Both the position numbers and the translations under genes were made by a program. Source: Syntrophobacteraceae bacterium (GTDB lineage: Bacteria > Desulfobacterota > Syntrophobacteria > Syntrophobacterales > Syntrophobacteraceae). Taken from it: a DNA stretch of 64,000 bases. This document shows, in pieces, positions 8,766 through 15,581 of this stretch (position 1 is the first letter of the stretch; every line of letters starts with the position of its first letter). The notes under the pieces are model-generated. The model had not been told where the DNA came from, ran no database searches, and saw only the letters and a program-made list of their open reading frames with translations. The DNA lies in contig PXBG01000074.1 of assembly GCA_003566995.1 (NCBI GenBank), forward strand, positions 1 to 64,000. Reading direction: 5' to 3'.

Positions 8766-10148
8766 CTAGGGGGACCACTGCTCGTCGGACCGGCAGAAGA
8801 AATCTTCCCTGCGGGAACAAACATTGGGCAGGGCAAAAATGATCAGCCTGTCGTTCGCCTCGAATACCGTACCCCCATGGGGAATGATCACTTCTTTGTC
8901 CCTCACAATGGCACCCACCAGCATCCCCCTGGGGAAACCCGCGTCGGCAATCTTTTTGCCCACAACCTGGGCGGACTCGGGCAGCACCACCTCCATCACC
9001 TCGGCCACTTCATCCTTCAGCAGGGACAGAGAGACAACATTTTCCTTGTGTGTGTGCTGCAGAATTTTTGAAGCGGTGATCAGGTGAGGATTGATGATCT
9101 GCGTGATATCCAGGGCACTATAAATGCGCTTGTAATCGATCCTTGTCACTTCAGAGATGATTTTTTTCACTCCCGCCCGCTGGCACATGACAGATGCCAC
9201 GATATTGGTGCGGTCTTCGCCCGTGACCGCCACCACAAGATCTGCTTCCGCAAATTCCTCATCGTTGAAAAAACTGAGCTCCGTTTCGTTCCCCTGGAGC
9301 ACGATGGTTTTGCTGAGTTTCCGGTTGAGCAGATCACAGCGCTCTTCACTCTTTTCGATGATCTTTGTTATGAGCGAACTTCTGCGGCTGGATTCCAGGA
9401 TGGAAGCCAGTTCGTAACCTATCATGCCGCCACCGAGAATGATCACTCTCTTCACACGGGTCTTTTCGCCATGCAAAAGCAAGGTGGCCTCGGCCATGGC
9501 GTCTGAGCTTCCTGCCACATAAACCTTGTCTCCCGGCCTGATCGTATCCTCCCCTCCAGGAAGTATGAATTCTCCCTCAGACCTTCGGATGCCGAGAATG
9601 ATGCAGCCTATGGGCAGGGGCAGATCTTCGAGAGGCCTGTTGGTGCTCTCCCCTTTGTCCGATATGTTGATGGCGACCACCATCACCCGCCCGTTGGCAA
9701 AGTATTCAATTTCAACGGCACCAGGAAAGTGAACCATTTTGGCGATTTCTTCGGCCACCGCCTTTTCAGGACTGATGATCAGGTCAAGGCTCGCTTGTTT
9801 TTGAGTCAGGCCGCGGGTATCCACGTCGATGCTTCCGGCACTTTCAGGATCCCGCACCCGTGCCACCACAAAGGGCACTCCCATGGTCTTGGCGATCATG
9901 CAGGCAATGATGTTCACTTCATCCGATTCTGTCACGGCGATCAACATTCTGGCGGACTTGATTTTGGCCTTTTCCAGCACATCCAGGTTGGCCCCATTGC
10001 CGTTGATGATCAAAAAATCCAGTTCTTCGTTCAGTGCCTTGACTCTCTCAGGGTTTTTGTCCACAACAACAGCGTCATGTCCTTCTTTGAAGAGATTTTT
10101 GGCCAATTCCTGGCCCACATCCCCGCCGCCGATGATTATTATGTGCAT
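8766..10148 (-). CDS. trkA: Trk-type potassium transport NAD-binding protein TrkA
   Basis: A 460-residue cytoplasmic regulatory subunit with the classical double layout RCK(TrkA-N)-TrkA-C-RCK-TrkA-C. The first Rossmann motif MHIIIIGGGDVGQELA starts at residue 1, with the acidic end of strand two (VVVDKN) following. The second, VIILGGGMIGYELASIL, lies near residue 235. It binds NAD(H) and gates a membrane K+ transporter. The start is ATG 10148 (AGGGGA site, six to seven bases). A TTG two codons upstream sits too close to that site. The neighbour 58 bases upstream on the same strand is a CPA2 antiporter membrane domain without its own RCK domain, so this TrkA may regulate that antiporter instead of a TrkH, which is not in the window. 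Confidence 0.95.
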   Translation of the reverse strand: MHIIIIGGGDVGQELAKNLFKEGHDAVVVDKNPERVKALNEELDFLIINGNGANLDVLEKAKIKSARMLIAVTESDEVNIIACMIAKTMGVPFVVARVRDPESAGSIDVDTRGLTQKQASLDLIISPEKAVAEEIAKMVHFPGAVEIEYFANGRVMVVAINISDKGESTNRPLEDLPLPIGCIILGIRRSEGEFILPGGEDTIRPGDKVYVAGSSDAMAEATLLLHGEKTRVKRVIILGGGMIGYELASILESSRRSSLITKIIEKSEERCDLLNRKLSKTIVLQGNETELSFFNDEEFAEADLVVAVTGEDRTNIVASVMCQRAGVKKIISEVTRIDYKRIYSALDITQIINPHLITASKILQHTHKENVVSLSLLKDEVAEVMEVVLPESAQVVGKKIADAGFPRGMLVGAIVRDKEVIIPHGGTVFEANDRLIIFALPNVCSRREDFFCRSDEQWSP

Positions 10149-10206
10149 GGACAATCCCCTGTCTGATCAGAGTTTCAAGCCTGTTCAGCACTGAGTGGCC
10201 TGAACA

Positions 10207-11361
10207 TTATCTTCCACGCCAATGAGAAAGTCTGTCTGCAAGGGCCGGCGCCCTTCGAAAAAGATAAACCCCCACCAACGCCGTGACCACGATATAAATC
10301 CCCAGAAAAACACTCATGAAGGGCTTGGCCAGGGCGGCGATCACCACGGAAAACTCCCCCCTCTGCACCAGCCCAAATGCGGCCCGGATTGAACTCTTGA
10401 AGGTCAGGCCATAGATCCTGCCACCCCAGAAACCCACGATCAACTTGCCGATCACCGCCCAGAGCAGCAGCACGGCCAGCGCCAGCGGCGAAACAATGCC
10501 CGTACCCACCGTGATGGTGGTGCCGAACCAGAAGAAGAAAAAAGGAAGGGTGAGATCCTTGACCGGCGCAATGATTTCTTCCAGCTCTTTGGAGGTGCCC
10601 GTTTCCGACAGCACCACTCCAGCCAGAAAAGCGCCCAGCAGCTTGGAAAGATCCAGGGCTTCGGCAATGCCTGCAAAAATAAGGGCTATGGCCGCAGCGA
10701 ACAAGGGGATGAAGTCTCTTGACATGTAGCGGCTGACAAAGAGGTCGAGCCTGCTGAACACATGCAGGGCCATCAAAACGGAAGCAAGGGTCAGAAGGAC
10801 CACTTTGCCAAGAATGATGAGAATGCTGCTCGCGGTGACAACCCCGTGGGTGGTGAGTCCCACCAGGAAGGAAACCAGCACGGGAGCGGCAAGGTCTTCA
10901 AAGATGAGCAGGGCCAGCTTGAATTCCCCTTCCGGTGTCTTCAATCTTTTGGATTCCTCCAGCATCTTCACCGTGATGGAAGAGCTCGAGGCATAGGCAA
11001 CACCGCCGATGATCAGGGCCGCCATCAGGTCAAAACCGAAGAGATAGGCCAGCAGAAAGCTCACGCCGAAGTTGAGTCCGATGTCCATGACACCCACACT
11101 CCAGACACGGCGCGAGATGTTGATGAGGCGGGCCAGAGGAAAATGAAGGCCCAGCAGGAAGAAAAGCAGAAGGATTCCCAGGCGGGAAATCTCGTCCACA
11201 ATGTTCAATTCCGATTCCGTCAGCAGCCCGGCAAGAGCTATGCCCAAAAAAACATAAGCCAGGAGGGAGGGAAGCTTCAGACGCTGGAAAAAATAGCTGA
11301 CGAAAAAAAACAAAAGAAGGGCGATTCCGCCAACCAGGAAGAGATGCTCTGAATATTCCAT
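10207..11361 (-). CDS. CPA2 family cation:proton antiporter (KefB/NapA-like membrane domain)
   Basis: A 384-residue membrane protein with about 12-13 hydrophobic segments. The family motifs are FLLGLHF, a GGVAYASSSSITVKMLEE segment (where KefB-like proteins carry the discontinuous helix), ALIFEDLAAPVLV with the conserved Glu-Asp pair, and LSKLLGAFLAGVVLSET in the later helices. It should exchange K+ or Na+ for H+ across the inner membrane. It ends right after the membrane part, without the C-terminal RCK domain of KefB/KefC. The regulatory domain is probably supplied in trans by the co-oriented trkA 58 bases downstream. ATG 11361 follows a GAGGA site by eight bases. Confidence 0.9.
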   Translation of the reverse strand: MEYSEHLFLVGGIALLLFFFVSYFFQRLKLPSLLAYVFLGIALAGLLTESELNIVDEISRLGILLLFFLLGLHFPLARLINISRRVWSVGVMDIGLNFGVSFLLAYLFGFDLMAALIIGGVAYASSSSITVKMLEESKRLKTPEGEFKLALLIFEDLAAPVLVSFLVGLTTHGVVTASSILIILGKVVLLTLASVLMALHVFSRLDLFVSRYMSRDFIPLFAAAIALIFAGIAEALDLSKLLGAFLAGVVLSETGTSKELEEIIAPVKDLTLPFFFFWFGTTITVGTGIVSPLALAVLLLWAVIGKLIVGFWGGRIYGLTFKSSIRAAFGLVQRGEFSVVIAALAKPFMSVFLGIYIVVTALVGVYLFRRAPALADRLSHWRGR

Positions 11362-11487
11362 GCCAGATCGTCCTCGGGCTAAGGCTGCCCTCTACACTCA
11401 CCACTTGACTGGCCAAACTGTGGTCCATCAGGGGTGTGTCCTCACCAAACTCCGGTCCGCCCCAACGAACTGATCCGGGCGGGCGGG

Positions 11488-14136
11488 TCAACGCCCTCCC
11501 AGTATCTGGGCCAGTGAAGCGGCCAGGTCGTCCAGGGCGCCCTCGTCAGGGAGGGTGACGGTCATTTTGAGCCTGCCGTCATCGTCCCGTTCGAGACAAC
11601 GGGCCAGCCGATCCCTCAGGGCCATGGTCAGCTCCGGTTTTTGCTCCGCCGGTTCCTGCCGTGCGAGCACCTCTCCCAGGAAGGAGAAGGCAGCCCCCAG
11701 CAGGTGTCCCCCCGCTGCGGCAACCCGTTCCTTCCTTGCCAGTTCCGCCGACTCGCGTTCCACGCGGGCTTTTTCACTCTCGTCGATGGGTGCGGCGGGT
11801 TTGGTCCCCAGAAGCACTTCCAGCCGCCTTTTGAGTTCTTCCATGCCGCTGGCCAGGTCCACCTGGGTGACTTCCGACTCGGGGTCGAGAGCCGCCAGGG
11901 CCAGTTCCTGCTTGGCCGAAAGGGTTGCCAGAAGGTTTTCTTCCAGAGTGTCGGAGGTCACGAGCAAATAAGCCTGCACGGACCTTTTCTGACCCATGCG
12001 GTGAGCCCGGGAGATGCGCTGTTCCAGTACGGCCGGATTCCAGGGCAGGTCTACGTTGACAACCGTATTGGCGGCCTGCAGGTTGAGCCCTGTGGAGCCG
12101 GCGTTGGTGGTGATGAAGAGCTTGCAGGAGGGATCTTTCTGAAAGCGGTGGACCAGCTGCTGGCGCTTTTTCTGGGGCACGGATCCATCCAGCCGCACAA
12201 AGTCAAGTTCCCGCTTCAAAAGCAACGGTTCGATCAAATTGAGCATGGTGGTCCATTCGGAAAACAGCACGATCTTGCGGTCTTCCTCGGCAGTGAGCTG
12301 TTCCAGCAGGATGTCCAGTTCCTCCAGCTTGCTGGAAAAGCCCGGCGGATTCTTGTCCACGAGGAAGGTGCTGTTGGCGGTCATGCGGCAAAGAAGGAGG
12401 GCCTTCTGAAGCCGCAGGAGATCCATCTCCGAAATGTAGCGCTTGCGAATGACAGACTGGATCACCCGCTTGTGCCCGTTGTGCAGAGCCACCTGCTCAT
12501 CGGTGGGGGGAATTCTCAGAATTTCCGTGGTCCGCGGCGGCAGGTCCTCCATAACGTCTTTACGGGTGCGGCGCAGCAGGATGGGTTTGAGGCGTTCCCG
12601 CAGATCATCCAGGTTCTTGTAGCCGAGCACCTTTCCTCTCTCATCCACAATGCGGTAAGTGTTGAAAAACCGGAACGCGGGCCCCAGCCGGCGGTCATCG
12701 ATGAATTCCACGACGGAATAGAGTTCATCGAGCCGGTTTTCCAGGGGAGTGCCCGAAAGGACCAGGGCAAAGGGGGATTTGAGCCCCTTAATGGTTTGAC
12801 TTGTCTTGGATTCCCAGTTCTTGATCCGCTGCCCTTCGTCCAGGATGATGAGGTCCCATGGAGCGGTTTCGATGGAGTCGATGTCCCGGAGCACCTGTTC
12901 GTAGTTGCAGATGGTGAAAAAGGAGGAGTTGTCGAAATATTGGGAGGCGCGGGCTTCCGAACTCCCCATGATCAGGCGGGAGGTGCGGGAGGTGAACCGT
13001 TCGATCTCCAGCTGCCACTGGGACTTGAGGGAGGCGGGGCACACCACCAGAACCCGGGAAATGTTGGCTTCCATGGCCAGGAATTGGGCCAGTCCAATGC
13101 CCTGAATGGTCTTCCCGAGGCCCATATCGTCAGCGAGGATGGCTCTGCCCGCCCCCGCTGCGAAGGCGATCCCGTCCAGCTGATAGGGAAGCAGTTCCGC
13201 ATGGAGCAGGGAGGTGCGCAAGGGGTGGCTGGCAGGGTCTTTTCGAATTTCCGCCACTTTCCTCTGGATCTTCTCCTTGAACAACCGCCTGTGCAGGTAC
13301 TCTTCCGCATCGGGATAGACGGCCACCTCATAGCCCAGCGCCTCCAGTTTCCCGATGCGCTGCAGGAGGTCCCGCACATCAGCGATGGGACCGTTGAGAC
13401 AGGGTTTCACGATCTGAGCTGCGGCCTTGTCCAGGTCCGCCGGGGCCTGCATTCTGAGATCCACTTCTTCCCCGTAGTGGAGATGCACGAAGATGCTGCG
13501 CACTTCGTAGGGAATCTCCCGGACTTTCCCGGGAAAGCGCTTCCTGACCTTGTCCAGGGTGTGCAGAATGTGCTTGCAGGTGCCCAGGGTGTTTTTCCTG
13601 AAATCGGGACAGGAACAGTAGGAGTCGCCGCGCTCCCAGCCGCGAAGGACCACGCGGTAGGTCTTGCCCGAAGCCAGACTGGTGACCGTGTAGTCGGTCC
13701 AGAGGCGGGCCGGGTCCGTGGATTTGATTTGCATCCGTTCCGTGCGAGCCCGCTCTTCACGGTCCGCGAGGGCCTGTTTTTCGAGCTCTTCAGGGGTGAG
13801 GCTCTCTACGGGCATGCTTGGGGGAGGAGGTGCGGAAAGGCCCAACGCCAATTTTTCTTCCAGAATGAGAGCCAGTGCAGCGCCCAGGTGCCAGCAGGGA
13901 TCGGTGCAGTTGGAGCAGTGGCACCGCAACTCTTTGCCGCCCTGGCCGGCAAGGGAGATTTGGACGATGGAACCTCCCAGGAAAAGGGTAAAAAGGTCGT
14001 CTGTGAGCAGGACCTGCTCTTCAATGTCGATGTCCAAACCGCCTCCCTCGCGCAACAGCAGGGCACCGGCGGGGCCAAGAATTTTTACCGCTTTCCGGTA
14101 GGTGAGGTGAGCGAGTGAGCTTTTCAGGGGTGTCAT
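11488..14136 (-). CDS. SWIM zinc finger and SNF2-family DEAD/DEAH helicase-like ATPase
   Basis: An 882-residue protein. Residues about 70-88 hold CHCSNCTDPCWH and residues about 173-190 hold CSCPDFRKNTLGTCKH, two SWIM-type zinc motifs. The SNF2 ATPase follows, with Walker A DDMGLGKT near 340, a Walker B/DEGQ box (IILDEGQRIKNWES) near 430, SGTPLENRLDELYS, and motif VI QRISRAHRMGQKR near 705. SNF2 proteins translocate on double-stranded DNA and do not usually unwind it. The C-terminal 180 residues are charged and helical. The frame extends 48 codons upstream into a REP element, but ATG 14136 has an AGGAGG site. It lies downstream of the RecQ-DUF488-DUF488 genes on the same strand with a gap of 362 bases, so co-function is possible but not shown. 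Confidence 0.9.
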   Translation of the reverse strand: MTPLKSSLAHLTYRKAVKILGPAGALLLREGGGLDIDIEEQVLLTDDLFTLFLGGSIVQISLAGQGGKELRCHCSNCTDPCWHLGAALALILEEKLALGLSAPPPPSMPVESLTPEELEKQALADREERARTERMQIKSTDPARLWTDYTVTSLASGKTYRVVLRGWERGDSYCSCPDFRKNTLGTCKHILHTLDKVRKRFPGKVREIPYEVRSIFVHLHYGEEVDLRMQAPADLDKAAAQIVKPCLNGPIADVRDLLQRIGKLEALGYEVAVYPDAEEYLHRRLFKEKIQRKVAEIRKDPASHPLRTSLLHAELLPYQLDGIAFAAGAGRAILADDMGLGKTIQGIGLAQFLAMEANISRVLVVCPASLKSQWQLEIERFTSRTSRLIMGSSEARASQYFDNSSFFTICNYEQVLRDIDSIETAPWDLIILDEGQRIKNWESKTSQTIKGLKSPFALVLSGTPLENRLDELYSVVEFIDDRRLGPAFRFFNTYRIVDERGKVLGYKNLDDLRERLKPILLRRTRKDVMEDLPPRTTEILRIPPTDEQVALHNGHKRVIQSVIRKRYISEMDLLRLQKALLLCRMTANSTFLVDKNPPGFSSKLEELDILLEQLTAEEDRKIVLFSEWTTMLNLIEPLLLKRELDFVRLDGSVPQKKRQQLVHRFQKDPSCKLFITTNAGSTGLNLQAANTVVNVDLPWNPAVLEQRISRAHRMGQKRSVQAYLLVTSDTLEENLLATLSAKQELALAALDPESEVTQVDLASGMEELKRRLEVLLGTKPAAPIDESEKARVERESAELARKERVAAAGGHLLGAAFSFLGEVLARQEPAEQKPELTMALRDRLARCLERDDDGRLKMTVTLPDEGALDDLAASLAQILGGR

Positions 14137-14498
14137 GTGAGTCTGGCCTCCTGCCTGTGAGAGCCATCGCGGCAAACTGATTCCTGTTGTAAACGATCCA
14201 AGGGGCAGGAGCATTATGAAGGGGGAAGGCCCCAAGTGCAAACGCAAGATGAACAATTCCCCTGCAAAGGCGGGGGTCAAGTCTTGAAATATTACTTTTT
14301 TGCAATAATTTCAACCGCAAGGGCCGGGCGGGAACTCAAATGCCCCAAGGAAACCAAAGGGCCCAAAAAGAAAGGTATTGCATCGTCCCGGGCGTTTCCC
14401 CCCCCATGCAAGGAGCTTTAAAGCACCGGGAAGCCTTTCGGTGCAGGAAGCGAGAGGCGAAGGATGCCGGCTGAAAAAGAAACCTTAGTGCGCTCTCA
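14137..14498. other. intergenic region with REP-like repeat
   Basis: A gap of 362 bases between the SNF2 gene and the second DUF488 gene, both on the minus strand. It contains REP-like copy 2 near 14251-14283 and a small inverted repeat near 14423-14444 (GCACCG ... CGGTGC), but no convincing gene. The length implies that the SNF2 gene has its own promoter here. Confidence 0.5.
14251..14283 (+). repeat. REP-like GC-rich palindromic element, copy 2
   Basis: Read on the plus strand it is AACAATTCCCCTGC, then AAAGGCGGGGGTCAAG, sharing the CCCCGC-AAGGCGGGG core with the copies at 2521 and 27437. The opposite strand of this stretch reads as a spurious N-terminal extension of the SNF2 frame (MTPAFAGE), the usual signature of this element class. 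Confidence 0.6.
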
Positions 14499-14945
14499 TC
14501 ACACCAGGTGGATGATGTCCATCTTCCCCCATCGATCTCTCAGATATTCGGCCACCAGCCGGCGGTGACACTGGTCGGGGGTGTCCTCGCTGCACAGAAG
14601 GCAGCCCTCGTGGATCAGATCTTGCGGGATCTTTTCTTCGATATGCCGCTCAGCCAGGAGATTCAGGAAGTCCCTTTGGTAGACGGGCCAGCCGCCACCT
14701 CCTTTCCGGTACCCATCGAGGATTTCCTTGGTCGGGGCCAGTTCGGGCAGGTGGACGTAATCCATGCGGCAGAGGGCTTTGAGGAAAAAACGCAGGTCGT
14801 CTCTGCGGGCAAAACCGGCCAGTTGGGACACGTTGTGCAAACGGATGTCCACCACGCGCCGCGCACCGCTCGCCTCGAGCAGCCCAAAAAACTTTTCCGC
14901 CGATTTTTTGGTGAAGCCGATGGTGTAAACTCTCAGCTTTCCCAT
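14499..14945 (-). CDS. DUF488 family protein (second of a tandem pair)
   Basis: A 148-residue protein with the DUF488 signature: an N-terminal strand VYTIGFTKKSAEKFFGLLE, VVDIRLHNVSQLAGF with the Asp-x-Arg pair, and near the end LLCSEDTPDQCHRRLVAEYL, the C-x-(8)-C-H-R motif of the family. The activity is not established here. DUF488 proteins recur in operons for nucleic-acid processing and genome conflict. The gene overlaps the first DUF488 gene by 13 bases (14933-14945), so the two are surely co-translated, and both follow recQ. It is shorter than its partner and differs in sequence, so this is not a recent duplication. Confidence 0.85.
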   Translation of the reverse strand: MGKLRVYTIGFTKKSAEKFFGLLEASGARRVVDIRLHNVSQLAGFARRDDLRFFLKALCRMDYVHLPELAPTKEILDGYRKGGGGWPVYQRDFLNLLAERHIEEKIPQDLIHEGCLLCSEDTPDQCHRRLVAEYLRDRWGKMDIIHLV

Positions 14946-15562
14946 AAGTCCTCCTCGCGGCTCTGCCCTTTTGAACTCTCCGCGTCACGGACGTGGGCGA
15001 TGCGCTCGGCCTGGGTCTCGTAGGCGCGCTGGATCAATCCTTCGGGGCTTTCAAAAAACCTCAGCTGAGGCATGCGAAGGGCCAGCAGGAGGCGGCGTTC
15101 CGCGTCTGCCTGGTTCTCCAGGCTCCCGTCTTCCAGGATGTGGCGGATGTGGACGGGCTCCGAGCGCAGTTCTCTGCAGATGAGGATCATACGGTGGCAG
15201 GTCCAGGGGTCCTTTTCGGCGCACATGAGGGCGATGCGGAAGGACTGCATGCCATGGCGCAGCCGTTCGAGTCCCCTGCGGAACAGTTCCGTCCGGGCCA
15301 GCCGCCCATACTGGACTTTACCGTCCCGGTAACAGGAGGGATCCTCACTGCGTGGGCCGAGTTCCTGCCCCAGGTACACATAGGCAATGTGGTTTTCCTT
15401 GAGGGCCTGTTGCAGATTCTCGCGATTGAACTGGGGATTGAACCTGCTGTAGGGACTGGAGCGCACGTCACCCACGGCCCCGATGGCGTGCATTTCCAGG
15501 AGTTCCAGGAATCGCTCCACCGGGTGATTGGAATGACCGATGGTGTAGAGATCATGAGTCAT
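14933..15562 (-). CDS. DUF488 family protein (first of a tandem pair)
   Basis: A 209-residue protein beginning MTHDLYTIGHSNHPVERFL, the classic DUF488 N-terminus. VGDVRSSPYSRFNPQFNREN (Asp-x-Arg followed by an aromatic/Arg loop), YLGQELGPRS and ALMCAEKDPWTCHRMIL (C-x-(7)-C-H-R) follow. About 60 residues extend beyond the core and are helical. The gene begins 19 bases after the recQ stop and overlaps the second DUF488 gene by 13 bases, forming a tight three-gene unit. The conserved Asp/Arg/Cys/His residues suggest a catalytic protein, but I do not assign a reaction. Confidence 0.88.
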   Translation of the reverse strand: MTHDLYTIGHSNHPVERFLELLEMHAIGAVGDVRSSPYSRFNPQFNRENLQQALKENHIAYVYLGQELGPRSEDPSCYRDGKVQYGRLARTELFRRGLERLRHGMQSFRIALMCAEKDPWTCHRMILICRELRSEPVHIRHILEDGSLENQADAERRLLLALRMPQLRFFESPEGLIQRAYETQAERIAHVRDAESSKGQSREEDLWES

Positions 15563-15581
15563 GGGTTTTTTTCACTCATTT

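Noticed and set aside
11641..14118. 825-codon open frame on the plus strand inside the SNF2 gene
   Set aside because: Exact antisense of a gene with full SNF2 motifs. Composition is that of a GC-rich shadow frame, with no family features.
14499..15562. Recent duplication of the DUF488 gene
   Set aside because: The two proteins share only family-level residues and differ in length, so they are old paralogues.
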